A stretch of 48,459 nucleotides of DNA. Origin: Fimimonas sp963619835 (lineage in GTDB: Bacteria > Bacillota > Clostridia > Christensenellales > CAG-314). Positions within the stretch are counted from its first letter, which is position 1, and the number at the start of each line of letters is the position of its first letter. Location: NCBI GenBank assembly GCA_963619835.1, contig CAVEYD010000006.1, positions 1-48,459 of the forward strand, written 5' to 3'. Made by a program: the position numbers and the translations under genes. The notes beneath the pieces were generated by a model. The model ran no database searches. It saw only the letters and a list, made by a program, of their open reading frames with translations, and was not told the DNA's origin. This document shows positions 33,101 to 40,576 of this stretch, piece by piece.

Positions 33101-35013
33101 GATGAATAAATGTCTCCGCCATGAGCGGTAATTTCCGGCTTGATTTTCAAGTCGGCTGTCGGTCCCCAACTGGAGAAGTCTGACATGAACGGGCCTGCTA
33201 AATTGCTTTCACTGATAACCAACGTGCCTGTCTTTTTCTTGGCAAGAGTTGTGCCGACATCCTTTGATACGCTTATGGTGGGTATATGGTCAGACTTGCC
33301 CATGGACATTAAAATGTCGCCGTCAATGTTGTTGTAAATGATACAAGCAACTGCTCCGTTTTCTTTAGCGTACTTTGCTTTGTCTTCAAATGAATTGTCA
33401 CCACGTTTTACAAGGGCAATTTTGCCTTTTACGTTAACCGATTTGTAGTTTACACGAGAACCTGTTCCCGGAATTGTAACGTATTCGAAAACTTTTGATT
33501 GACCGGAAGAAAGTTGTCCTGCCGCAATCAATTCCTTTACAAAGTCGTTTTGTTCGCCATCGATGCTGTTTGATTGATTGTAGAAGAAAATAAGCTCGTC
33601 GTCGGTTCCTTTGTTGGCAACAATGTAGTTACTTTTTACACCGCTGATACTTGCAACGGAAAGTGCTGCATTGTAAGTAGAAGGAGAACCAACTGTTCCG
33701 CTATCCGGATTGGTGACAAAGTTTGTGTTACCTTGATCGCCACCAAAACCACTGCTGTAACTGTTGCTTGCTGCGGTAAGCAAACTGATACCCTTACTTT
33801 CAATTTTGTCGTAAATTAAGTTGATTTCTTCTTCGTCAACTTCACGAGTGAAACCGCAAGAAGAACCTAAAGACATGTTGATTGCGTCTACTCCCAAAAG
33901 AACTGCATCTTCAAGAGCAAGCAAAATATCTTCGGTACGTCCGCCCGAATCGAGATCCGGGAAAACTTTCATCAAAACAAGCTGAGTGTCGACTGCAACA
34001 CCTGTGAAGTTTACGTTGTCTTCGCCCGAGCCGTCTACTTTTGTTCCACCGATAATACCTGCTACGTGCGTGCCGTGTTCGCTGTCGTACGGGAAAACGT
34101 CAACATCTTTGTCCGCATAGTCGTACACGAACGGAATTTTGTTGGAATAAAACAAGTTGTCCACTGTTGCGGAACTTGTGTACTTAACTGCATTTAGTAT
34201 CTCGGTTGCGTTTTCGGCTTTGGAATCGGCAATGAGATTTTCGACGTCGGTTTTGGTGATAACAATTTCGTCATCGTTTAATACACGTTGAAAAACTTCG
34301 TGACTGCAATCGAATCCCGAGTCCAAAATTGCAACTGCCGTGTTTTTGCCGGTGTACTGATTGCCGAGTTGATCCTTAACGCTGGACGAATTGTAAATAC
34401 CTGTTTCATAAATATCGACAATATTTTCTACCGCGTAAGAATCCGACGAACTACTACTTGTAGCTTGCGGTTGATTGTAAGTTTCGGACAAAATTACGCT
34501 GACAACACCCGATATTTTTTTGATTTCCTCCAAGTTGCCGTAAGTTGTGTTTACTGCAATACCGTTGAGCAAAGTGGAATAAGTGCATTTTACACTTGTG
34601 ATTAAGTTGTTGCGAGTGAGCGCTTGCACAACGGAATTTTGTCCCGTGGTAATACGTTCGATTTGCGTTTGTGCAACAGAACTTTCCGCATAACTTGCGA
34701 CTGTAGAATATTCACCGGAATAATCGTCGTAGGCATCGATAAGCGGTTTGTCGGCAAGTGTGATAATTGCAACAATTTCGTCAGAATCCAAATAACCATT
34801 GTGTTTAATTAAGTTTTCTGCTTTAATTTGCGAGGTTTTTTGTTCCTGAGTAAATGTGTAATCGCTATTTAAAATTTGCAGTTGTTGAGGATTGCTTGAT
34901 ACGACTGTCGCATCATCGCTTTCCGTTTGCACTACTTGACATGCCGTTGAACCGATTAGCGCAACAAGCAACAAACATGCCAAAACAACTATTGCAACTG
35001 ATTTCTTTTTCAT
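27112..35013 (-). CDS. Giant cell-surface subtilisin-like protease with BspA-type leucine-rich repeats
   Basis: A 2633-residue secreted S8-family serine protease. The N-terminal signal is MKKKSVAIVVLACLLLVALI with Cys 25 in an atypical lipobox (STAC). The catalytic triad is intact: D231 in AILDSGFD, H313 in EHGTHVAG, S651 in SGTSMATP; the oxyanion Asn is near 417 (TAASNS). A protease-associated insert (VKRGDNSFEDKAKYA) lies near 535-565, and a lactocepin/C5a-peptidase-like Fn3 region follows. Two Ig-like Big_2 units lie around 1230-1410. From about 1430 to 2360 there are roughly 30 LRR_5 repeats of the 'IGxYAFxxCxxLxxVxxP' type. A helical region, a final hydrophobic segment and KRKSK form a membrane anchor without LPXTG. 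It likely degrades proteins outside the cell next to the Opp transporter encoded upstream. The start at 35013 has an AGGAG site, eight bases after the previous stop. Confidence 0.9.
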   Translation of the reverse strand: MKKKSVAIVVLACLLLVALIGSTACQVVQTESDDATVVSSNPQQLQILNSDYTFTQEQKTSQIKAENLIKHNGYLDSDEIVAIITLADKPLIDAYDDYSGEYSTVASYAESSVAQTQIERITTGQNSVVQALTRNNLITSVKCTYSTLLNGIAVNTTYGNLEEIKKISGVVSVILSETYNQPQATSSSSSDSYAVENIVDIYETGIYNSSSVKDQLGNQYTGKNTAVAILDSGFDCSHEVFQRVLNDDEIVITKTDVENLIADSKAENATEILNAVKYTSSATVDNLFYSNKIPFVYDYADKDVDVFPYDSEHGTHVAGIIGGTKVDGSGEDNVNFTGVAVDTQLVLMKVFPDLDSGGRTEDILLALEDAVLLGVDAINMSLGSSCGFTREVDEEEINLIYDKIESKGISLLTAASNSYSSGFGGDQGNTNFVTNPDSGTVGSPSTYNAALSVASISGVKSNYIVANKGTDDELIFFYNQSNSIDGEQNDFVKELIAAGQLSSGQSKVFEYVTIPGTGSRVNYKSVNVKGKIALVKRGDNSFEDKAKYAKENGAVACIIYNNIDGDILMSMGKSDHIPTISVSKDVGTTLAKKKTGTLVISESNLAGPFMSDFSSWGPTADLKIKPEITAHGGDIYSSVPNGKYDKLSGTSMATPNLCGIMVLIRQYLKDKYPTKTSVEINSLANQMLMSTATIALNEEGNPYSPRKQGAGLASAKNVVQTNAYITVDEEVDGVVSTKSKTKIELGDDAERTGMYVMEFNVVNISNSALTYNIDLVGMTESVSTADSEHVAEKGQLLNGTYTTEFVSGDGSVSSNKVTVQPNSQVKVKLTYTLSDADKQLIDELFKYGMYVEGFVKLSADGQIDLNVPFLAFYGDWTEAPLFDKTYYEVESQAHDDAIDDEDKLKADYWATTPYGSYYYNYVIPLGTYLYDIDTSKYDEIPASEDHIAVSNILGAIDGIYSVYAGLLRNAKAMYYTITDKVTGEVVWSYTDYNARKAYSNGGSPVPYYDFIKLKSYTQGFVNNHQYEFKMQGLLDYGDGGLQTNVRNTFSFDFYMDNEAPLLKNAEYSVVYDKTQKKNRYYVTLTVYDNHYAQSVTPIIFTSSSSYTYLTENPIPVYGERGQDATVKFEITDLLEDIGKDAIVVNALAFAVDDYALNTNIYVCQLPGTESDFKFTTNGQVEGDSMAIYTAYEGEVIDISQYLAITDKNGEIDYNVDKSYLKYLSWESSNENVVQVKDGVIKAIKSGRATITVSEQLNGRQAIIILNVKQGLRTKDEENKIGDIDSVKIKDIQFSYFDTVLAYSRSAQTSEIGTTGDRKYLQSMNGVTMYPGEKIKLSYDVQPWYAASKDNFVYSTSNANIATVSEDGTVEAISKGTAYIYIRAEKSGIQNSVAITVNSEFVIENRTLVAYKGRGGNVVIPDDEGILYIGSYAFCLYTTDSSIQLTDDDYDANKIPSYNTTITSVVVPKGVTEIQKYAFYNCRKLQEVAIPEGVKYIREFAFANCKNLERVILLDTLQKSGSTEMQQKYSLNDGKFVFNADEVAKLGTDKSVDGVPYSLVGTEVETIGKRAFYDCKKLNNVDTSLVYAMGVQAFDGCIALQAVDLTNLRNAGAQTFQHCESLKSVTFDSNGDTKLSYAMFALSGLEQVTLISKNALPSYLFARCGSLTTVNINGDCLGLGLGCFSQCDSLQQVNFNGSVASIGEQAFYKTTALKSITLPSGNVQIEAYAFYKSGIEKLVLNADTNLVVNGQAFRSSNLNNFEVNGTNSAYSVQTISADVSGVATNYNTLVKDGEIVLVSQNTTGDITIPSSITKIGASAFAGTGITSITFEGAVQIGDYAFANCKQLTSVVLSTVQGTTIGARAFNYIVENTTDTTDVSALTTVTNLDKVTKIGDYAFSNTKLTEVSIGENAIVGEGAFFRATSLTTATLGANSSYGLGAFQNCTALTTVNMPSAGGIHFGRGCFINDTSLVTIDLTKTDDFIESETFYNCTKLKKAVLTNVKTIGSYAFADCISLTDLQLPVVERIGDGAFGKYSQSGIAITSLTLPATLTKMGEGVFNCCESLVEVTINSKLNLGTAIEIVKSDDGETTTTNRLDFFDKANDVNLENGTIANYTFYLCTALKKVTIGDDIKEIGDYAFTGCSSLNQINLNGIEKVGIQSFYSCSSLASADMSNMVEVGEGAFSTTGLTSLVAPKLKKIDGYAFQQTQFTTFTATSVEEVGEGAFNENTNLTSFIFTNKIKKIDRAVFAGCTSLKHIGYTDGTTTSYSGNINSYAKVEKGVLYTKMANGNYLLSCLPANWNGYVPTSTDVSQDATNVTFTIAEGTTRVEALAGAYNQNIAVIVFPDSMRSIGLYAFYNCKNLSVVQFKSVVAPTLDDQYNANSSLAETDPGYEVLHPIYNLFGYEMYYYNFIDLAGKNKPIKMILPSNKDISGYDSPVYQAYFGKVQDATRSTYVAMEEAMINFYESAKEIDKLSYISTSNSTLIENAVLYLNKVTQDPTNYGISVTEWNSLVDKVLSASETLREIKLKDASTAAKNVQAKIDALPSKFDISQLETLKQLATEIKNLSSDERSLLSLTAYNNLLTQYTNYRNTIASEANTLKESVVNADSQGVASIGIVGLFAAAVVCKRKSK

Positions 35014-35021
35014 ACCTTCTC

Positions 35022-35249
35022 CTAATACATTAACCAGAAATACAACAAAAACGCAACAACTGCGAAACATGCGACAATGCCTAAAAATCTTGGCAAATAC
35101 ACTGCCAAAGCGGCTTTTATCGCAGTCCACTTTTCTTTGCGATTTAGTCCGACACACTTTTTGTCGCGTGTGCCGTGTTGCATTTCGTCAATGCCGTCCA
35201 TACTGTAAATTGTGTGTCCGTCATCGACATACGGTTTACTTTTTTTCAT
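35022..35249 (-). CDS. Small single-pass membrane protein encoded after oppF
   Basis: A 75-residue protein with a hydrophilic, charged N-terminal half (DDGHTIYSMDGIDEMQ) and one membrane helix at about residues 50-74 ending at the C-terminus. The ATG at 35249 overlaps the end of oppF by 14 bases, indicating coupling; the longer frame from 35306 lies inside oppF. Small membrane proteins with a 'GHTI..M.G..'-type N-terminal motif occur in Clostridia, but I know no function. Its position between the transporter ATPase and the protease suggests an accessory to one of them. Confidence 0.6.
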   Translation of the reverse strand: MKKSKPYVDDGHTIYSMDGIDEMQHGTRDKKCVGLNRKEKWTAIKAALAVYLPRFLGIVACFAVVAFLLYFWLMY

Positions 35250-36402
35250 TTTTCTTGGCTTCCTCTTGAGCTTGTTCGGCAAGCATTTTTTCGTACTCGC
35301 GGTCAAACTTGTCTAAGTTGTCCATCACTTCTTTGTTGTACAAGTGACAAGCGACAAAATGCTTGGGTGTAGCTTCGGTGTAGCGAGGTTCGACAAACTT
35401 ACAAACATTCATGCATTTGGAACAACGCGTGTGGAATTTGCAACCTTTGGGAGGACTTGCGGGGGAAGGAATGTCCCCTTCCAAAATTATGCGTTTTGTG
35501 TGCTTATCCGGATCCGGAACGGGAATTGCACTGAACAATGCTTGCGTGTAAGGGTGCAATGGATTGTCAAACAATTCGTCCGTTTCGCCCATTTCCATCA
35601 TGTTACCTAAGTACATTACCAAAATGGAATCCGTGATATATTTTACAACCGACAAATCGTGTGAAATAAATATGTAGGTTAACCCCATTTTGTTTTGCAA
35701 CTCTTTGAGCAAATTGATAATTTGCGCCTGAATTGAAACATCCAATGCCGAAACCGGCTCGTCACAGATAACCAACTCCGGATTTACCGCTAAAGCACGT
35801 GCGATACATATACGTTGACGCTGTCCGCCGGAAAATTCGTGTGGGTAACGGTCGTAGTACTGCTGTTGCAAACCACATTTTTTCATAATGTCGCGAACAT
35901 AGGCATTGACTTGATCCTTAGGAACAATTTTGTGCACCTTTACCGCTTCGGCAATGATGCTACCTATGGTCATGCGCGGAGGCAAACTTGAGTACGGATC
36001 TTGGAATATGAGCTGCATTTGTGTGCGAAACTTGCGCATTTGACGTTTGTTGAAATGCGTAATGTCTTGTCCCTTAAAAACAATTTTTCCGCTTGTGGCA
36101 TCGTACAAACGCAAAATAGTACGTCCGAGCGTTGTTTTTCCGCAACCCGATTCGCCTACGACACCGATTGTTGTGCCTTTTTTGAGTGCGAACGAAATGT
36201 CGTCAACTGCTTTTAGATATCTTTTGGGTTTGCCGAAAAAGTTTGTTTCGATTGGAAAATATTTGCAAAGATGGCTGACTTCCAAAATATTTTCGTCATT
36301 TGTGTTGTTGGAAACAACAGGACTTTGCAAGCTCTTTGATTCTTCCGCAAGATTTTGTGCGATCTCAACTTGTTTTATATTGTTTTTTTGTTGATTTTCC
36401 AT
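35236..36402 (-). CDS. oppF: Oligopeptide ABC transporter ATP-binding protein OppF
   Basis: Second nucleotide-binding subunit of the peptide importer, working on the inner face of the membrane as a heterodimer with OppD. The 388 residues include Walker A GESGCGKTTLG, Q-loop FQDPYSSL, signature SGGQRQR, Walker B LVICDEPVSALD, H-loop ISHDLSV, and the C-terminal cysteine cluster CKFHTRCSKCMNVC typical of Opp/Dpp ATPases. The usual SLNPRMT after the Q-loop reads SLPPRMT. A hydrophilic extension of about 40 residues precedes the ABC domain and a charged tail follows it. Upstream of it is a 271-base non-coding gap after oppD, unusual in an otherwise compact operon; the ribosome site is weak. Confidence 0.93.
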   Translation of the reverse strand: MENQQKNNIKQVEIAQNLAEESKSLQSPVVSNNTNDENILEVSHLCKYFPIETNFFGKPKRYLKAVDDISFALKKGTTIGVVGESGCGKTTLGRTILRLYDATSGKIVFKGQDITHFNKRQMRKFRTQMQLIFQDPYSSLPPRMTIGSIIAEAVKVHKIVPKDQVNAYVRDIMKKCGLQQQYYDRYPHEFSGGQRQRICIARALAVNPELVICDEPVSALDVSIQAQIINLLKELQNKMGLTYIFISHDLSVVKYITDSILVMYLGNMMEMGETDELFDNPLHPYTQALFSAIPVPDPDKHTKRIILEGDIPSPASPPKGCKFHTRCSKCMNVCKFVEPRYTEATPKHFVACHLYNKEVMDNLDKFDREYEKMLAEQAQEEAKKNEKK

Positions 36403-36673
36403 GTTTTACTCTGATAAAGTAAGTACAAAATGCAAAATGCGGCAAAATGTACAACTTTCACCTAATATCATATTTTATAGTTTGTATATTGAATTTACAT
36501 TGAAACAATTTTAAGTTTAGTTTGCATTGCCGAACGTTTTAACATTTTTTGTTTTTTTTACTAGTTAGTTTGTGTTTAATTAAATTGTTTAAGTTTTAAC
36601 AATGTTTTAATTTTGACTAACTTGTAAACTTGACTAAAAACTTGATTGTTTGACATTGCAAATTGAAAATTTT
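36403..36673 (-). other. 271-base gap between oppD and oppF
   Basis: AT-rich, with no ORF of note. On the minus strand it contains candidate -10 boxes near its oppF end (TATAAA- and TGATAT-like), which might give oppF an internal promoter, but no convincing -35. No terminator is visible. Confidence 0.3.
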
Positions 36674-37846
36674 TTACTTTTCGTCGTTTGGCTCTGTTTG
36701 ATTGTCGTACAAGTAGCAAGAAACGACGTGCGTATCCGAGACGGCTATTTCCGGAGGGTAAGCTCCGCTGCATTTACCTATGCAACGAGAACATCTGTTT
36801 TTAAAGTAGCAACAATCCGGCAAGTTGATGGGATTTGGTACTTGTCCCGGGATGGAATAAAGCGGTTCGGTTGATGACGAAGTGATGAGCGGTTTGCTTT
36901 TTTGAAGTCCTATTGTGTAGGGATGAAGCGGATTGTGGAAAATTTCGCTTGCCGTTCCGCGTTCGATTACACGTCCTGCATACATTACCACTACTTCGTC
37001 TGCCATTTCGGCAATTACTCCAAGGTCGTGGGTGATTAGCATAACCGAACAACCCTGTTCCTTTTGAAGCTTTTTGAGAAGTTCCAAAATTTGAGCCTGT
37101 ATGGTAACGTCAAGTGCCGTTGTAGGCTCATCGGCAATAATTAGTTTGGGATTACCAACCAATGCCATGGCTATCATTACACGTTGACGCATTCCGCCGG
37201 ACAACTCGTGCGGATAAGACTCGTAAACGTGCTCCGGCATGGCTATGCCGACTTTTTTTAACATTTCGATACTGCACGCCTTGGCATCTTCCTTGGAAAT
37301 TTCCGGATTGTGCGTAAACGAAACTTCATCAAGCTGGTTGCCTATGGTAAAAACGGGGTTTAAGCTTGTCATCGGCTCTTGGAAAATCATTGTGATATCT
37401 TTTCCGCGGACTTTGTACATTTCGTGTACGGGCATTTTTGCCGTGTTGTATGCAAGCTTTTGTCCCTTTTCGTTGTAGCCGAGTTCGTCGGAATTGAAAC
37501 GAATTTCCCCTTCGATCACCTGTCCCTGCGGAGATTGTACAAGTTGCATTATGGAAAGCGAAGTTACGCTTTTCCCGCAACCGGATTCGCCTACAACACC
37601 GACAATTTTACTTTTGGGAATATTGAACGATACTCCGTTTACCGACATAACTGTTCCGTTGTCGGTAAAAAATACCGTTTTTAGTCCGTCAATTTCGATA
37701 ATGTTGTTTTCGTCGTGCATAACAGATGTGTACTCCGACGGCTCAAGCTTGCGTCGTTTGAGCGATTCGTAGTACTTCATTTGTTTGATATTGTATTGAA
37801 TTATCTTGCGACTTTCTTTAATTGAAATGTAGTTTGAATTTTTCAT
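36674..37846 (-). CDS. oppD: Oligopeptide ABC transporter ATP-binding protein OppD
   Basis: Cytoplasmic ATPase subunit powering peptide import. The 390-residue product has Walker A GESGCGKSV, Q-loop IFQEPMTSLNPV, signature LSGGMRQR, Walker B LIIADEPTTALD, H-loop ITHDLGV, and a C-terminal cysteine cluster (CCYFKNRCSRCIGKC) as in Opp/Dpp ATPases, where it can hold a 4Fe-4S cluster. It carries about 45 extra residues before the ABC domain (IDGLKTVFF is the usual beginning), so the true start could be slightly internal. It starts six bases after the oppC stop. Confidence 0.94.
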   Translation of the reverse strand: MKNSNYISIKESRKIIQYNIKQMKYYESLKRRKLEPSEYTSVMHDENNIIEIDGLKTVFFTDNGTVMSVNGVSFNIPKSKIVGVVGESGCGKSVTSLSIMQLVQSPQGQVIEGEIRFNSDELGYNEKGQKLAYNTAKMPVHEMYKVRGKDITMIFQEPMTSLNPVFTIGNQLDEVSFTHNPEISKEDAKACSIEMLKKVGIAMPEHVYESYPHELSGGMRQRVMIAMALVGNPKLIIADEPTTALDVTIQAQILELLKKLQKEQGCSVMLITHDLGVIAEMADEVVVMYAGRVIERGTASEIFHNPLHPYTIGLQKSKPLITSSSTEPLYSIPGQVPNPINLPDCCYFKNRCSRCIGKCSGAYPPEIAVSDTHVVSCYLYDNQTEPNDEK

Positions 37847-37852
37847 TGTTGT

Positions 37853-38932
37853 TTATTTCTTCGCTTTAGGATCCATTGCGTCACGAAGTCCGTCTCCTAC
37901 AAAGTTGAACCCTAACACTGCCATTACTATCAAAAATCCTGCAGGCAACCACATGTTCATGTGATAACGCAGTATTTCTTGATTGTTTGCCGTTGCAATC
38001 ATTGTTCCCCATGCTGCTTTGGGTAGTTGAACACCAAGTCCCAAATAGCTTAAGGTTGATTCGTACAAAATTACACTGCCTAAACCTAATGTCATTGAGA
38101 CAATAAGTTGCGGCATTACGTTGGGAATTAAGTGTAAGAATATTTTGCGCCATGTGGGCAAGCCCATAACCTCGGTTGCGGTGATGTACTCTTGCTCTCG
38201 CAAAGACAAAATTTGTCCTCTTACCAAGCGAGCCACGCCCGACCAACTGAAAATTGTGATGATTACCATGAGCAAGTAAATACGTCCGTTTGTGCGCGGA
38301 TCGATGTTCCAAGAGTCGATTACGGCTGATGCAATTAACAAAATGGGCAACGTTGGTATGCAGTTGAAAATATCAACTATACGCATGATAACGCTATCTA
38401 CCCAACCGCCAAAATATCCTGCCAAACCACCGAGAATAATGCCGATTAATGTTTCCAAAATGACAACGATAAATCCAATTGTAAGCGAGATACGTCCACC
38501 GTACATAAGACGAACAAAAATGTCCATGCCTTTGTCGTCGGTACCCATGGGGTGATCCCAGCTTGCTTCTGCATAAGCATTGATGTTTGCCGTTGTGGTG
38601 ACAATTTCGGTAACTTCCGTTTGTGTGCCATCGTTGTTTGTTATGTAGCTGACTTCGGTTGTGTAAACGTCGTGAGTTGTTTCGTCTTGGTCTTGCTCGC
38701 CCCAACGATTGAAAATGACGGGGCCTAAAAATGAAAATACAAACAGGAACACTACCATTACCAAACCGACAATTGACAATTTGGAGCGGAAAAATCTACG
38801 CAAAATAAGTCGCATAGGACTCATTTCTTTGTAAGTTTCTTCCAAAATATCAGTAACCTGTTCGCCTTGTGCTACAACTGCGCTTTCGTTGGTCAATTCT
38901 TCCGAAGGAATTTTGTTTTCGATATCGCTCAT
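37853..38932 (-). CDS. oppC: Oligopeptide ABC transporter permease OppC
   Basis: Membrane permease of 359 residues. The cytoplasmic N-terminal part is followed by TM1 (about 52-74), then an exterior segment and the conserved HPMGTDDKGMDIF, five further helices, and the EAA coupling loop ATEVMGLPTWRKIFLHLIPN that contacts the ATPases. The exterior segment between TM1 and HPMGTD (about residues 77-125) is longer than usual and threonine-rich (VYTTEVSYITNNDGTQTE). It starts three bases after the oppB stop. Confidence 0.93.
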   Translation of the reverse strand: MSDIENKIPSEELTNESAVVAQGEQVTDILEETYKEMSPMRLILRRFFRSKLSIVGLVMVVFLFVFSFLGPVIFNRWGEQDQDETTHDVYTTEVSYITNNDGTQTEVTEIVTTTANINAYAEASWDHPMGTDDKGMDIFVRLMYGGRISLTIGFIVVILETLIGIILGGLAGYFGGWVDSVIMRIVDIFNCIPTLPILLIASAVIDSWNIDPRTNGRIYLLMVIITIFSWSGVARLVRGQILSLREQEYITATEVMGLPTWRKIFLHLIPNVMPQLIVSMTLGLGSVILYESTLSYLGLGVQLPKAAWGTMIATANNQEILRYHMNMWLPAGFLIVMAVLGFNFVGDGLRDAMDPKAKK

Positions 38933-38935
38933 AAA

Positions 38936-40351
38936 TTACCTCCCCAATTTGACACGAGGGTCAACTATCGAATACATGATATCCGAAAACAGTGTCCCGA
39001 TAACTGTTAGTATTGCCAAAAACATATTGTAACCCATTACGAACGGAACGTCGCCGTCCTTTAACGCTTTGTAAGCAAGGTTTCCTATTCCGGGAATAGA
39101 AAAAACTTGTTCTGTGATCATCATTCCACCGAACAATCCGGGTAAAATGCCTGCAAGCAATGTTGCAAGAGGAATCAATGTGTTGCGGAAAGCGTGCTTG
39201 TAGATAACTGTTTTTTCACTTAAACCTTTAGCGCGTGCCGTGCGAATATAGTCGGCATTTAACACTTCGAGCATGTTTGTACGTGTGTAACGCATAAGTC
39301 CGCCTATTGACAAAATGACACTGACAAAGATAGGCAAAACAAGGTGATAAGCCATATCGCCAATTTTGGAAAGTTGTCCGACAAAGTCTTCCGTGAAGCT
39401 TTTGCTTCCCGAAACAAGTCCGCTAACCGGGAACCAACCTAAATCAACCGAGAAAAATTTGATTGCTATTGCCGCAAAGAAGTACGTGGGCAAAGCCAAA
39501 CCTATCATGGTGAACACAGTTACAATGTAGTCCTGCGCCGAATATTGGTGAGTTGCCGAGGAAATACCAAGCGGAATTGCAATGAGAAATTGCAAAATGG
39601 TTGCAATAAGTGCAATTACGAATGAAATCCACATGTTTTCGCCAATGACTTGTGCAACGGGTTTTTCGTACTTAAAGGATGTACCGAGATCGCCTTGCAA
39701 CATTCTGCCGAGCCATCCAAAATAACCGGAAAGAATCGTGCCTAAATTTTCACCGAAAGAAACTTTTTCGTAAGTTGTGCTTGTTACGGCTAAATTTGAC
39801 AATGTGATTATGTTTTGTTCCGCATTACCATCGGTTGCCTTTACGTATTGAGCCGTAAAAGAACCGGAATTTACCTTTGTGGTGATTTTTTTAGAAGTTG
39901 TGTTGCCGTCCGAATCGGTGCTGTTTTGATAGTCGTACTTGTACAACGTGTACAAATACTCTTTTGTTTTGTCGTCTTGGTACAACGACAAGGACAGATA
40001 ACCACCATTTTCGTCTGATACGGAATGGGTGTAATCTCCGCAAACAAAATCGTAATACAATGAAGGCGCTTCTCTATCCGAAAGATAGGAATTTATTTTT
40101 ACGTCTTTTTCAAAGTACCCTTCGTAACCACTGATTGAAACACGAATACGTGCCTCGGGAGTGTACAATCCGTACATCTTTTTGAAATTGTCGACATCGG
40201 TCTGTTTGATTGATCCACTTTGCAACTGCGAGGCAAACTTGTTGTCTACATAGTCGTTGGGCATGAGTCGTACCATTGTGTAAATGATTACCGATACACC
40301 AAACAATATCAATACGGATATTAATAGTCTTTTTACTATATACTTAAACAT
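38936..40351 (-). CDS. oppB: Oligopeptide ABC transporter permease OppB with enlarged extracellular loop
   Basis: Membrane permease of 471 residues, against about 305-330 in typical OppB/DppB. The N-terminus (YIVKRLLISVLILFGVSVII) and TM1 are standard, and the usual YGL.TP segment is at 60-65, but the FGWL...GDLGTSF segment that normally follows closely starts only at about 211. The intervening 140 or so residues are polar, tyrosine-rich and probably beta-structured, on the outer face. The rest is canonical, including the EAA loop DYIRTARAKGLSEKTVIYKH and the conserved VDPRVKLGR end. It is preceded by a 225-base gap with a hairpin. Confidence 0.92.
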   Translation of the reverse strand: MFKYIVKRLLISVLILFGVSVIIYTMVRLMPNDYVDNKFASQLQSGSIKQTDVDNFKKMYGLYTPEARIRVSISGYEGYFEKDVKINSYLSDREAPSLYYDFVCGDYTHSVSDENGGYLSLSLYQDDKTKEYLYTLYKYDYQNSTDSDGNTTSKKITTKVNSGSFTAQYVKATDGNAEQNIITLSNLAVTSTTYEKVSFGENLGTILSGYFGWLGRMLQGDLGTSFKYEKPVAQVIGENMWISFVIALIATILQFLIAIPLGISSATHQYSAQDYIVTVFTMIGLALPTYFFAAIAIKFFSVDLGWFPVSGLVSGSKSFTEDFVGQLSKIGDMAYHLVLPIFVSVILSIGGLMRYTRTNMLEVLNADYIRTARAKGLSEKTVIYKHAFRNTLIPLATLLAGILPGLFGGMMITEQVFSIPGIGNLAYKALKDGDVPFVMGYNMFLAILTVIGTLFSDIMYSIVDPRVKLGR

Positions 40352-40443
40352 TTATTTTCCTTTTTTAGCGACATTTTGCCACTTGGGGATTTTTTGTAAC
40401 AACTAAATTTAACTTTTTTGACTTTTTTGTTAAAGTCCGTAAA

Positions 40444-40486
40444 CATGCCAAAAACTCAACACTAAAAATGTTGAGTTTTGGCCATG
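40444..40486 (-). other. Stable hairpin between oppA and oppB
   Basis: Minus-strand RNA would form a stem of about 17 pairs with small bulges (CATG.GCC...CTCAACA against TGTTGAG...GGC.CATG) around a short A/T loop. No U tract follows, so it is not a classical terminator. In other opp operons such hairpins protect or partly end the oppA message, giving more binding protein than permease; that role is inferred. Confidence 0.6.
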
Positions 40487-40576
40487 TGGTTGCAAAAACT
40501 TGTTTACAACTAATCAATAATTGATTGTTAGGCTGATTTTACAAAATCGATATTTGATTTTGTACACTAAATAAAT

